45,890 nucleotides of DNA, taken from assembly GCA_026713185.1 (NCBI GenBank), contig JAPOOX010000331.1:1-45890 (forward strand), in the 5' to 3' direction. Shown here one piece after another: positions 17,774-27,191 of this stretch (the first letter of the stretch is position 1; each line of letters opens with the position of its first letter). The notes under the pieces are model-generated. The model was given only the letters and a program-made list of their open reading frames with translations, was not told the DNA's origin and made no database searches. The position numbers were made by a program, and so were the translations under genes. This stretch comes from Gammaproteobacteria bacterium. Lineage in GTDB: Bacteria; Pseudomonadota; Gammaproteobacteria; Pseudomonadales; Azotimanducaceae.

Positions 17774-18961
17774 ATGCTGGGGAATCCCACATTACCGGTT
17801 ACTGTATTGCTGCTCCTCACCGGCAGCATTCAAAGCCATGCCGAGGTAACCGGCTATGTGAAATCATTTGCAATCCACCAGGAAGGGATTAACTCAGGAG
17901 ATACAGAATCAGACCGTTCCTGGCAATCCCGGAACAGCATCAGAGTCATGTGGGACAAGTCAGACTCCAGGACCTCCTGGCAACTGCACTATGAGTTGAA
18001 TCCGTTGATTTCTTCAGAAACCTTACCTCAGGAAGACTCGACACTTGCCATCACGGATGGCAGTTATCGACTGACTGACCTGCATGAGCCGGACACCAGT
18101 AAAGATAAAAAACACCGGATATTCCAAAATCTGGACAGGCTCAACCTGCAAATTCGTTTTGACCAGGGTGACCTGACTATTGGCAGACAGGCCATCACCC
18201 TGGGCGCCGCCAGATTTATCAATCCGACTGACGTATTCCTGCCTTATGATGTACAGACATTCAATCAGGAATACCGTATCGGGGTCGATGCAATCCGCTA
18301 TCAGTCACCCATGGGTGACCTGGGTGAACTTGATCTGGGAGTGGTACTGGGTAATGACGCGAATCCTGAAGAATCGGCCCTGTTCCTGCAACTTCGAGGC
18401 AATTACAGTGGCAGCGATCTGAACCTTGCCATTTCCCGGTTCGCGCAACAGAACATGATTGGCGCCGGCATACAGTCAGCCCTGGGAAACTTTGGCTTCT
18501 GGTTGGAAATCGCAAACGTCTCCGGCGACACTGACTATACACGGACATCCATCGGTCTGGACTTCGCCTTTACAGAAAGTACTCTTGGTCAGATTGAATA
18601 CCACTACAACGGCGCCGGATCAAAGAATCCGGCAGATTACGACAGTCAGTTCACTTCTACCGCCTATCAGCGCGGTGGCGTATTCCTGCTGGGTAAAAAC
18701 TACGTCATACCGTCTGTTAACCAACAACTATCACCACTGACGAGTCTTAATCTATCGGGGTTTATCAATCTTGATGATGATTCGTTATTCCTGTCGTTAT
18801 CGACCGCATTCAATATCGCTGAGAACTTCTATCTGGATGCCGGATACTACCACTTCAGCGGGGATGAAATATCAGAGTCATCTTCTGGAAGTCCCGAAGT
18901 GAATTCCGAGTATGGCGGCAGCCCTGAAGTAGCCTACATCAGCATCCGGTATTATTTTTAG
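17774..18961 (+). CDS. Predicted outer-membrane beta-barrel protein of the export operon
   Basis: I do not recognise a named family with certainty. The 395-residue product has a signal peptide (about 1-23, ending SHA), then alternating amphipathic strands throughout (for example LNLQIRFDQGDLTIGRQAITLG), and ends in aromatic-rich AYISIRYYF with a terminal Phe, the usual beta-barrel assembly signal. No lipobox is present. It sits 2 bp after the ATPase, so it is likely the outer-membrane end of the LolA-like/ABC system: a receiver, porin or cargo. Its stop codon abuts the TGGGGTC repeat. Confidence 0.7.
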   Translation: MLGNPTLPVTVLLLLTGSIQSHAEVTGYVKSFAIHQEGINSGDTESDRSWQSRNSIRVMWDKSDSRTSWQLHYELNPLISSETLPQEDSTLAITDGSYRLTDLHEPDTSKDKKHRIFQNLDRLNLQIRFDQGDLTIGRQAITLGAARFINPTDVFLPYDVQTFNQEYRIGVDAIRYQSPMGDLGELDLGVVLGNDANPEESALFLQLRGNYSGSDLNLAISRFAQQNMIGAGIQSALGNFGFWLEIANVSGDTDYTRTSIGLDFAFTESTLGQIEYHYNGAGSKNPADYDSQFTSTAYQRGGVFLLGKNYVIPSVNQQLSPLTSLNLSGFINLDDDSLFLSLSTAFNIAENFYLDAGYYHFSGDEISESSSGSPEVNSEYGGSPEVAYISIRYYF

Positions 18962-19013
18962 TGATGGGGTCGAAAGTGCCATCACTAGACCCCGACCCCA
19001 TCACTATTTTACT

Positions 19014-19036
<23 letters not shown>
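18961..19036. repeat. Compound TGGGGTC palindromic repeat
   Basis: Perfect 12-bp arms GTGATGGGGTCG (18961-18972) and CGACCCCATCAC (18993-19004) enclose AAAGTGCC, which is mirrored again as GGCACTTT at 19016-19023, followed by ACTCCGACCCCAT. The result is several nested inverted repeats able to form a large hairpin. It starts at the last base of the beta-barrel gene stop codon. The TGGGGTC-(A/G)-GAGT core also occurs at 3582-3600. It could act as a terminator-like barrier between the export operon and ilvC. Confidence 0.85.
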
Positions 19037-20562
<1,526 letters not shown>

Positions 20563-20598
20563 GCTGAACAGGTTCTACAACCCAACAACGGAATACGT

Positions 20599-21729
20599 AT
20601 GGCGTCAGCAAGAAAATTTCACAACATTTCAGGCCGGTTCAAGATGCGCAACGGGTCCCTGAGAGATCCGGTGATTGCCTATGAAACCTGGGGTCAACTG
20701 AACTATCAGAAAGACAACGCAATCCTGTTGTTTACCGGGTTATCGCCATCTGCACATGCTGCTTCTTCAGAGGTTGATCATTCCTCAGGGTGGTGGGAAC
20801 AGATGATCGGAGAAGGGAAACCCATTGATACTGATGTTTACTTTGTTATCTGTATCAATTCTCTGGGGAGTTGTTTCGGGTCTACGGGACCGGCCAGCAT
20901 CAATCCTCAAACCGGAGAACCCTATCGCCTGGATTTCCCTGTCCTGACCATAGAAGACATTGCCAATGCCGGACAGGTGGTGGTGGAATCACTGGGTATA
21001 AGACGCCTGCATTCTGTAGTCGGTGCATCCATGGGTGGCATGACCTCTCTCGCCCACTGCATTCTGTACCCGGATGTAGCAGAGTCTCTTGTGACGATTT
21101 CAAGTGCTGCCCGCGCCCAGCCTTTTTCCATTGCCATCCGGTCATTACAGCGCGAATTAATTCGTAGTGACCCTGTCTGGGATAATGGTAACTATCTGGC
21201 GTCACCCAATACAGGACTGCGCCTGGCTCGCAAACTGGGGATGTTGAGTTACCGCAGTGCAGAGGAATTTCAAAAACGCTTTGGCCGGGAACTGGTACCG
21301 GAAGAACGTCAGACAGATGACCCGTTCGATATAGACTTTGAGGTCGAATCCTATATCGAAGCGCATGCCAACAAGTTTATTGGTACCTTTGATGCCAATT
21401 GCTATCTATATCTATCCAGAGCAATGGACCTGTTCGATGCCGCTGACCACGGCGGGTCGGTGGAACACGCTCTGGCAAGAGTCGGCGCTACACGAGTACT
21501 TATCATCGGAGTGGAAACTGACCTGCTCTTTCCGCTCTGGCAACAACGGCAAATAGCTGACGGTCTTGATAATGGCAAACGAGAAGTTCAGTTTCACTCC
21601 CTGGCATCACTACAGGGTCACGATGCTTTTCTTGCTGACATGGATAGGTTCAGGCCATTGATTTGCGATTTCTTCAACTGCACCATGAATCAACCGAGTC
21701 GGTTGAGATCAATTCATTCACCAAAATGA
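20599..21729 (+). CDS. metX: MetX-family homoserine (or serine) O-acyltransferase
   Basis: This 376-residue alpha/beta-hydrolase-fold acyltransferase has nucleophile Ser144 in GASMGGM and probable triad partners Asp308 (GVETDLLFP) and His341 (LQGHDAF). It acylates homoserine for methionine synthesis, or in some subfamilies serine. The segment NSLGSCFGSTGPASINP (about 88-104) departs from the common GGCxGTTGPSS form; I recall similar forms in MetX-like serine acyltransferases, so acceptor and acyl donor are uncertain. It probably shares transcription with ilvC. No metW follows, although metW is often beside metX in proteobacteria. Confidence 0.88.
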   Translation: MASARKFHNISGRFKMRNGSLRDPVIAYETWGQLNYQKDNAILLFTGLSPSAHAASSEVDHSSGWWEQMIGEGKPIDTDVYFVICINSLGSCFGSTGPASINPQTGEPYRLDFPVLTIEDIANAGQVVVESLGIRRLHSVVGASMGGMTSLAHCILYPDVAESLVTISSAARAQPFSIAIRSLQRELIRSDPVWDNGNYLASPNTGLRLARKLGMLSYRSAEEFQKRFGRELVPEERQTDDPFDIDFEVESYIEAHANKFIGTFDANCYLYLSRAMDLFDAADHGGSVEHALARVGATRVLIIGVETDLLFPLWQQRQIADGLDNGKREVQFHSLASLQGHDAFLADMDRFRPLICDFFNCTMNQPSRLRSIHSPK

Positions 21730-21895
21730 TGCTCCTTACTGCCATCTGTATTGTTGACCTGCAGCCGAATTAACCGGGATCAATTCAGCACCACAGCAAT
21801 AAACTCTTATCAAACATGACGAAGTAATTCCAAGTATACCGGCCTGTTTGCTGCGCGACAGCGGCAGGGCGAGTTTTTGGCCCGCTGAAGGCTCT

Positions 21896-23026
21896 TCAGT
21901 AGCCCTGCAGTACGCCATAACGGTCCCGGTGGAACGCGCTGTTACCCAGAGTATGTTCACACACACGAGAGCGTTTCAGAAAGAAACCTATCTCATGTTC
22001 ATCAGTCATACCAATGCCACCATGCATCTGTATACCTTCACTGCTGACCAGATTGTAGGTGTCATTCAACCTGGCTTTTGCAAGGCTCGCCATTTCACTC
22101 ACATCGTCACGGTCTTCGTCCAGTGCAGACAAAGCATCCAGCACTACAGACTTTGATAACTCAACCTCACAAAACATCTGGGCAGCCCGATGCTTCAGCG
22201 CCTGGAATGAGCCGATGGGAACACCAAACTGTTCACGAATTTTCAAATAGTCGATGGTTCGTTCAAAGCACTCCTGCAATCCACCCAGCATTTCGGCTGC
22301 CAGAACTATTCGACCGGCATCCAGAATCCTGTCCAGAACATCCGCACCTTTTCCTTCTTCTCCAAGCAGTATTCCCTCAGCACCCTCGAATTCCATATTT
22401 GCCGCATTACGGCTATCGACCATGGCGGTACGCGTTACCGAAACACCACTTGCATCACGTTCTACGAGAACCAGTGTCAAGCCATCGCGGTCACCGGCAT
22501 TACCGGATGATCTTGCTACGACCACAATCCTGTCGGCAACATGCCCATCCAGAACGAACCGCTTGCTGCCGGTAACTCTATATCCATCGCCGGATTTCTC
22601 TGCCCTTGTTTTGGCGCCATAGGGATTGTGATGCGGTGTTTCCTCCAGCGCCAGTGCGAGCAACAATTCACCTCCTGCAACCTGTGGCAGTAATTCACCC
22701 TTCAATTCTTCTGTACCTCCATGCTGGATAGCCCCTGCCCCCAATACGGCAGTAGCGAATAATGGCGAACAGGCCAATGTACGACCACACTCTTCCATCA
22801 CCACACCCATACCCATGTAACCAAATCCAAGGCCCCCGACATCTTCAGGGATGGTGATGCCGGCCCAGCCAAGTTCCACCATTTGCCGCCATGTTCCCCT
22901 GTCGAATCCAGTTTCATCTTTTTCATCCCGGAGTCTGCGCAACTGGGTTATAGGTGTATTGTTGGTGCAAAAATCCTTCGCCGCATCCCTGAGCATATTC
23001 TGCTCTTCATTCAGTACCAAAGGCAT
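21896..23026 (-). CDS. Acyl-CoA dehydrogenase
   Basis: This 376-residue FAD enzyme oxidises the alpha-beta bond of an acyl-CoA. Three-domain layout is visible: N-terminal helical part (WRQMVELGWAGITIPEDVGGLG, about 47-68), middle beta domain (GDGYRVTGSKRFVLDG, about 146-161) and C-terminal helices with REQFGVPIGSFQALKHRAAQM (about 272-292) and MHGGIGMTDEHE. An AAGGAG ribosome-binding site lies 9 bp before ATG. It is followed downstream by intergenic sequence and convergent metX, and upstream by a half repeat and the enoyl-CoA hydratase, same strand. Chain-length specificity is unknown. Confidence 0.92.
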   Translation of the reverse strand: MPLVLNEEQNMLRDAAKDFCTNNTPITQLRRLRDEKDETGFDRGTWRQMVELGWAGITIPEDVGGLGFGYMGMGVVMEECGRTLACSPLFATAVLGAGAIQHGGTEELKGELLPQVAGGELLLALALEETPHHNPYGAKTRAEKSGDGYRVTGSKRFVLDGHVADRIVVVARSSGNAGDRDGLTLVLVERDASGVSVTRTAMVDSRNAANMEFEGAEGILLGEEGKGADVLDRILDAGRIVLAAEMLGGLQECFERTIDYLKIREQFGVPIGSFQALKHRAAQMFCEVELSKSVVLDALSALDEDRDDVSEMASLAKARLNDTYNLVSSEGIQMHGGIGMTDEHEIGFFLKRSRVCEHTLGNSAFHRDRYGVLQGY

Positions 23027-23164
23027 GTGCGTCTACTCCTTCATCTATTACTCACAACGAGCGGGTGATTTTACCGGTCTTACCAACCTGTCCACAAGCT
23101 TGCATTATCACCCGAATCCACTAACACGCACGAAGTTCAACATACAAACAAAGTCCAACCCACA

Positions 23165-23246
23165 GCAGATGGCTTTGGAGTGTTCGTTTGCGCAAGCCTA
23201 ATGTCGGAGCGCCGAGTTGGAGGAATGAGACTCGTGGGGGGAGCAG
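23165..23246. repeat. Left-half copy of the GCAGATGGCTTTGG element
   Basis: About 80 bp are closely similar to the left half of the complete element at 29843-29989 (shared GCAGATGGCTTTGG-x-GTGTTCGTTTGCG, then AAGCCTAATGTCG, AGCGCCGAG, TGGAGGA). The right inverted-repeat arm is missing, and similarity ends at the stop codon of the enoyl-CoA hydratase gene (23247-23249). Confidence 0.8.
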
Positions 23247-24035
23247 CTATTGACCAGTAAATTTGGCGTCACGTTTTTCCAGAAACGCCTGAATTCCTTC
23301 CCGATTGTCTGATGTCGCTGATGCTTTCGACTGCATTTCCGATTCAAGCTGTAACTGCTCTTCAAAACTGTTATTCAGACTTTCCCAATACAGCCTGCGA
23401 ATCATACCTAATGATCTGGGACCATTGGCCAACCGCTCCGCCAACGCCATTGCCTCGTCCATCAAAAGATTATCATCCACCACCCGGTTAATCAGACCCC
23501 ATTCCTGCGCCGTCTCAGCAGGTAACTTTTCTGCCAGCATCGACAGTTCCTGAGCCCTTTTCCATCCAATTATACGCGGCAGGTAATAACTCGACCCTCC
23601 ATCAGGCACGAGACCGATTCGGGCAAATGCCTGAAGAAAATATGCACTCCTGGCAGCAACAACCATATCCGCCATGATGGCGAAACTCATCCCGACACCC
23701 ACGGCAAGCCCATTTACGGCGGAAACCATGGGAATCTCCATATTTCTGATTTTGTTGATCAGTGGATGAAAATGCATCTCCAGAGCCGAACCCGAAGGCG
23801 GCATCGTCATGGCAGAAGAGCCCGGGTCAAAGTCACGTATGTTCGCGCCTGCACAAAAACCTCTGCCCTCCCCCGTCAGCAACAAACATCGCGCATCTCC
23901 ATGCTGAATTGCACTGACAGCATGGGACAACTCAGCCACCATATTCAACGTCATTGCATTGAGAGCTTCCGGAGCATTCAGTTTCAATACGGCAACTTTG
24001 CCAACCTGTTGCAGAATCACGTTTTTATATTCCAT
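23247..24035 (-). CDS. Enoyl-CoA hydratase/isomerase, PaaG-like
   Basis: This 262-residue crotonase-family enzyme has oxyanion-hole segments GFCAGANIRDF (about 59-69) and VNGLAVGVGMSFA, and IGLVPDGGSSYYLPR, where the Asp after Pro is the pattern of PaaG-type isomerases rather than the Glu of classical enoyl-CoA hydratase. The C-terminus (REGIQAFLEKRDAKFTGQ) also resembles PaaG. A GGAG lies before the ATG. It shares a strand with the acyl-CoA dehydrogenase gene and is divergent from the MBL hydrolase across a direct-repeat array. No other phenylacetate genes are present, so the substrate is open. Confidence 0.88.
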   Translation of the reverse strand: MEYKNVILQQVGKVAVLKLNAPEALNAMTLNMVAELSHAVSAIQHGDARCLLLTGEGRGFCAGANIRDFDPGSSAMTMPPSGSALEMHFHPLINKIRNMEIPMVSAVNGLAVGVGMSFAIMADMVVAARSAYFLQAFARIGLVPDGGSSYYLPRIIGWKRAQELSMLAEKLPAETAQEWGLINRVVDDNLLMDEAMALAERLANGPRSLGMIRRLYWESLNNSFEEQLQLESEMQSKASATSDNREGIQAFLEKRDAKFTGQ

Positions 24036-24053
24036 TTCAGCTCCACTTTTCTA

Positions 24054-24168
24054 GTACGGATTTGAGTACAGATTTGGATACAAAATTCAGTACAGAACCT
24101 ATAACACAGAACTTTTGTACAGAACTGTTAGTGCAGAATTTATAGTACAGAACTTTTTAGTGCGAAAC
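24054..24168. repeat. Degenerate tandem direct repeats, nine GTACAGAA-like units
   Basis: Nine units beginning GTAC/GTGC/ATAC/ACAC start at 24054, 24066, 24078, 24090, 24104, 24117, 24131, 24145 and 24160. Consensus is about GTACAGAAnTTTA. Spacing is exactly 12 for the first three steps, then 13-15. The array fills the divergent promoter region between the enoyl-CoA hydratase and the MBL hydrolase. It could be a multi-site operator or a decaying microsatellite. Confidence 0.8.
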
Positions 24169-24215
24169 AGGGTAGTATACGGGGCAACAGGAACCAATAC
24201 CAAAAGGAACAAATT

Positions 24216-25271
24216 GTGGTTGAGAACATGTCCAGACGTGGATTTGATCCCCTGACTTACCGATTCCAGAAAGAAGAACCGGCAAAAGGCGAAGTCACTG
24301 AGATTGCAGATGGTGTGTACTGGATTCGCATGCCGCTCTGGGGACGCCTCAACCACATCAATGTCTGGCTGCTGGCAGATGGCGATGGGTGGACCATTGT
24401 CGACACCGGCATCTTCACCGAAGAAGTCCAGAAACACTGGAAGACTATCTTTGCAAAACATCTTGGCGGCAAACCAGTGACCCGGGTGATCGCCACCCAC
24501 CTGCACACTGACCACACGGGGAACGCGGGCTGGATCTGCCGGGAATGGGGATGTGAATTGTGGATGAGCCGTAGTGACTTCTATATGTGCAAGGTGATGG
24601 CTCACGATGGACCATCGGATGTTCCGGATGATGCTATCCGATTCTATCGACGCGCTGGATTCACTGAAGACAGACTGGCGCACTACCGGAAACGTTTTGG
24701 TTCGTTTGGCGCGAGTATTGCACCACTTCCGGCGGGATATCAGCGAATAAACGATAACCAGTACATTGGTATAGGTGGACGTGAATGGCGGGCCATAATC
24801 GGACACGGACATGCACCGGAGCACGTCTGTCTTCATTGTCCGGAACTCAAGCTGATTATAGCCGGTGATCAGATTCTACCCAGAATCACACCGAATGTGA
24901 GCGTACAACCCAGCGAACCCAATGCAAATCCACTGCGTGAATGGATTGACTCCTGCTCCAGATTCAGAGAGCTGCTTCCACCTAATCTACTGGTGTTACC
25001 TGCGCATGAGAGCCTGTATGAGGGAGTCCATGAAAGGCTGACAGAACTGATCGACTGGCATGAAGTAGCACTTGAGAAACTTTATGACATGTGCCGGGAA
25101 CCCAAACGCGCCGTCGATGTATTTCCCGCGTTGTTCAAGAGCCAGATCACGGATATGAGTTATTTTCCAGCCACCGGTGAATCCATTGCACATCTGCACT
25201 GTGCCCTGGACCGCAGGATGCTCACTGTTGAAGATGACGAAAACGGTGTCGCATGGTGGCAACAGGCATGA
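24216..25271 (+). CDS. Metallo-beta-lactamase-fold hydrolase
   Basis: This 351-residue MBL-fold enzyme binds two metals through HLHTDH (His95, His97, Asp99, His100), His199 in GHGHAPEH, Asp218 in AGDQILP and a late His in LPAHES. The C-terminal part, after about residue 275 (RLTELIDWHEVALEKLYDM), looks like the winged-helix-like tail of glyoxalase II-type and lactonase-type members. The start is GTG at 24216 with AGGAA 7 bp upstream; ATG at 24228 is the alternative. Location next to acyl-CoA genes suggests a thioesterase or similar, but this is inference. The gene ends just before the tRNA cluster on the other strand. Confidence 0.85.
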   Translation: MVENMSRRGFDPLTYRFQKEEPAKGEVTEIADGVYWIRMPLWGRLNHINVWLLADGDGWTIVDTGIFTEEVQKHWKTIFAKHLGGKPVTRVIATHLHTDHTGNAGWICREWGCELWMSRSDFYMCKVMAHDGPSDVPDDAIRFYRRAGFTEDRLAHYRKRFGSFGASIAPLPAGYQRINDNQYIGIGGREWRAIIGHGHAPEHVCLHCPELKLIIAGDQILPRITPNVSVQPSEPNANPLREWIDSCSRFRELLPPNLLVLPAHESLYEGVHERLTELIDWHEVALEKLYDMCREPKRAVDVFPALFKSQITDMSYFPATGESIAHLHCALDRRMLTVEDDENGVAWWQQA

Positions 25272-25281
25272 ATCAGTCAAC

Positions 25282-25358
25282 TGGGGTGGACGATGGGGTT
25301 TGAACCCACGACCGCTGGAATCACAATCCAGAGCTCTACCAACTGAGCTACGCCCACC
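25282..25358 (-). tRNA. tRNA-His (GTG)
   Basis: A cloverleaf on the minus strand starts with the extra G(-1) typical of tRNA-His, then GTGGGCG paired with CGTCCAC. The anticodon loop is TTGTGAT with anticodon GTG, and the T-arm contains GGGTTCAAACCCC. The discriminator is C73 and CCA is genome-encoded. It is last of three tRNA genes. Confidence 0.97.
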
Positions 25359-25367
25359 ATATATTAC

Positions 25368-25444
25368 TGGCACGCCCGGCAGGAATCGAACCTGCAACCC
25401 TCGGCTTAGAAGGCCGATGCTCTATCCGATTGAGCTACGGGCGC
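25368..25444 (-). tRNA. tRNA-Arg (TCT)
   Basis: A complete cloverleaf has acceptor GCGCCCG paired with CGGGCGT (a G-U wobble at 1:72), anticodon loop CTTCTAA with anticodon TCT, T-arm GGTTCGATTCC, G73 and encoded CCA. It is 9 bp from tRNA-His. Confidence 0.97.
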
Positions 25445-25512
25445 ACAATCAGAGGTTAAAAAACCGAAAACAGCGTGATGTGGAACCGTCTTCAGTTTTC
25501 TGTCCGCTTTTT

Positions 25513-25589
25513 TGGTCGGGGTAGAGAGATTTGAACTCCCGACATCCTGCTCCCAAAGCAGGCGCGCTACCAGACTGCGCTATACCCCG
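25513..25589 (-). tRNA. tRNA-Pro (TGG)
   Basis: A complete cloverleaf has acceptor CGGGGTA paired with TACCCCG (a C1-G72 pair, typical of bacterial tRNA-Pro), anticodon loop TTTGGGA with anticodon TGG, A73 and encoded CCA. It is first gene of the Pro-Arg-His cluster, which resembles the argX-hisR-leuT-proM group of enterics in content but not in order. Confidence 0.97.
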
Positions 25590-25653
25590 AAATTAAAATG
25601 CCGGGCTGTTTCAGTACCCGCTGCACTCAGTACCAGTGAATTGAGTGGAGCGC

Positions 25654-25683
25654 ATTCTACTGAACGATTGGCGGCTTCGTCAA
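25654..25683 (-). promoter_or_regulatory. tRNA operon promoter with GC-rich discriminator
   Basis: On the minus strand TTGACG and TAGAAT are separated by 18 bp, followed by GCGCTCC. A GC-rich discriminator after -10 is the hallmark of stringently controlled stable-RNA promoters. It lies about 65 bp upstream of tRNA-Pro. Confidence 0.65.
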
Positions 25684-25724
25684 TCGAAAGGTGCGGAAGC
25701 CCTTTGCAGGCAGGAAAATAATTT

Positions 25725-25753
25725 TTCAGCAGGCCATATCCGGTGTTTATAAT
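25725..25753 (+). promoter_or_regulatory. Putative lpxH promoter
   Basis: A perfect -10 TATAAT (25748-25753) lies about 42 bp before the lpxH start, with a weak -35 (TTCAGC, 17-bp spacer). It is divergent from the tRNA promoter. Confidence 0.45.
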
Positions 25754-25794
25754 TAACGGGAGAAAACCTGCTCCTACCCTTGAGGATGGTCCGT

Positions 25795-26520
25795 GTGAGT
25801 TACATCTTTATATCCGATCTGCATCTGGATGAACAACGCCCGGACATCACACAGGCATTTGTTCACTTCATCAACAACAAGGCAGCCTCTGCAGAGCGAT
25901 TCTTTATCCTTGGCGACCTCTTTGAGGTCTGGCTGGGAGATGATCATGCATCCGATTTCAATAAGCTCATCAAGGATACTCTGGCCAGTCTGACCATGCC
26001 CTGTTATATCATGCATGGTAATCGTGACTTTCTTATCAGTGTGGATTTCTGCCGGGAAACCGGTTTTGAATTGCTTCCGGACCCAACGAATACGATTCTC
26101 TTTGACAAACCCTGCCTGCTGATGCATGGAGACAGTCTGTGCACTGGTGATCAACAATATATGGAAGTTCGCAGGTTGCTCCGCAATCCGGACACCCAAA
26201 GAGACCTTCTCTCCCAGAGCCTTGAAGAGCGGGCAGCATTTGCCAACCGGGCCAGATCAACAAGCAGGCAACATACCCGGGAATCAGCCATGGATATCAT
26301 GGATGTATCCCCGGACGAAGTCACCAGGGTGATGCAGGAACATGACGTGAAATTACTGATTCACGGACATACACACAGACCCTGTATTCACGATGTCAAT
26401 TCAGAAGAATACAAGGGAACACGGATAGTTCTGGGGGACTGGGATAAAAAAGGCTGGTATCTTGAACTGGACCAGACGTCTTACTCACTCAACTCATTCG
26501 ATATTGGAACACCGCTGTGA
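25795..26520 (+). CDS. lpxH: UDP-2,3-diacylglucosamine diphosphatase LpxH
   Basis: This 241-residue calcineurin-like phosphoesterase cleaves UDP-2,3-diacylglucosamine to lipid X in lipid A synthesis at the inner membrane. All metal motifs are visible: SDLHLD near the N-terminus, GDLFEVWLGDD, GNRDF, HGDSLCTGD and HGHTHRP. GTG at 25795 is chosen because GAGG (25782-25785) sits 9 bp upstream and the product then begins SYIFISDLHL, as usual for LpxH; ATG at 25786 has no ribosome-binding site at proper distance. Its 3' end overlaps convergent miaE by 40 bp. Confidence 0.94.
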   Translation: MSYIFISDLHLDEQRPDITQAFVHFINNKAASAERFFILGDLFEVWLGDDHASDFNKLIKDTLASLTMPCYIMHGNRDFLISVDFCRETGFELLPDPTNTILFDKPCLLMHGDSLCTGDQQYMEVRRLLRNPDTQRDLLSQSLEERAAFANRARSTSRQHTRESAMDIMDVSPDEVTRVMQEHDVKLLIHGHTHRPCIHDVNSEEYKGTRIVLGDWDKKGWYLELDQTSYSLNSFDIGTPL

Positions 26521-27089
26521 AACCTGAAATTCTCATCCGGTGTGGTAATCAGTTGTTCCTCAGCCGCCAGAAAAAACGCAACACGATCATCAATGGGTAT
26601 ATCGGTATAGCGATTGGCAAATTCCAGATATACCTTGAAATGGCGTGCTTCCGATTGCAGTAATGATTTGTGGAATGCCGCCATATCTTCATCCAGCACA
26701 TCCATGAGCTTTTCGAACCGTTCACAGCTTCTTGCCTCAATAATGGCGCTCACGATCAGAATATCCACCAGCCTGCCGGGCTCGTCCTGTCTTATATGTT
26801 TTCTCAAAGCACCCGCATAGCGTGAGGGCGTGAGATGACGATACGTAACCTTCCTGGATTCCATGAGACCCAGAACCTGTTCAAAGTGGCGTAATTCCTC
26901 CCGGGCAAGTTTTGACAAACGCGACATCATTTCCGGCTTGTCCACATAACGATATATCAGATTCAAGGCAGTTGAAGCTGCTTTCTTTTCACAATTTGCA
27001 TGATCTATGAGTAATTCGGGCAATGACCCGGGCGCCTTTTCCAGCCACTCAAGTGGCGTCGGGCATCTCAGGAAACGATGTACACTCAT
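26481..27089 (-). CDS. miaE: tRNA-(ms2io6A37) hydroxylase MiaE
   Basis: This 202-residue diiron monooxygenase hydroxylates the isopentenyl group of 2-methylthio-N6-isopentenyladenosine at position 37 of tRNA. Iron-ligand helices are recognisable: HANCEKKAAS (about 30-39), REELRHFEQV with the ExxH motif (about 63-72), SAIIEARSCERF (about 114-125) and SEARHFKVYLEFA (about 145-157). GGAG lies before ATG. The 3' end runs 40 bp into the end of convergent lpxH. Confidence 0.92.
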   Translation of the reverse strand: MSVHRFLRCPTPLEWLEKAPGSLPELLIDHANCEKKAASTALNLIYRYVDKPEMMSRLSKLAREELRHFEQVLGLMESRKVTYRHLTPSRYAGALRKHIRQDEPGRLVDILIVSAIIEARSCERFEKLMDVLDEDMAAFHKSLLQSEARHFKVYLEFANRYTDIPIDDRVAFFLAAEEQLITTPDENFRFHSGVPISNELSE

Positions 27090-27152
27090 GTCATTTACTC
27101 CACTGTGCTTAACTTCAGACGGGGCTTCAGGTAAAATTATGATCCTGTTAAA

Positions 27153-27168
27153 ACAGCAAAATTGCTGT
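27153..27168. promoter_or_regulatory. Operator-like palindrome upstream of acnB
   Basis: ACAGCAA and TTGCTGT are separated by AA, 23 bp before the acnB start. It could be a regulator site or a leader hairpin; no regulator is assigned. Confidence 0.3.
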
Positions 27169-27191
27169 GAACCGGCCTACAGGAGTTACTC

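Noticed and set aside
21730..21895. Intrinsic terminator between metX and the acyl-CoA dehydrogenase gene
   Set aside because: A weak GC-rich stem near 21860-21890 could be drawn, but pairing is poor and no T-run follows on either strand in the right place.
24054..24168. CRISPR array
   Set aside because: Units are 12-15 bp, directly adjacent without unique spacers of 30 bp or so, and no cas genes are nearby.
24099..24836. 245-codon minus-strand frame starting in the MBL hydrolase gene and entering the repeat array
   Set aside because: It is antisense to a clear MBL-fold gene, and its C-terminal part is only the translation of the direct repeats.
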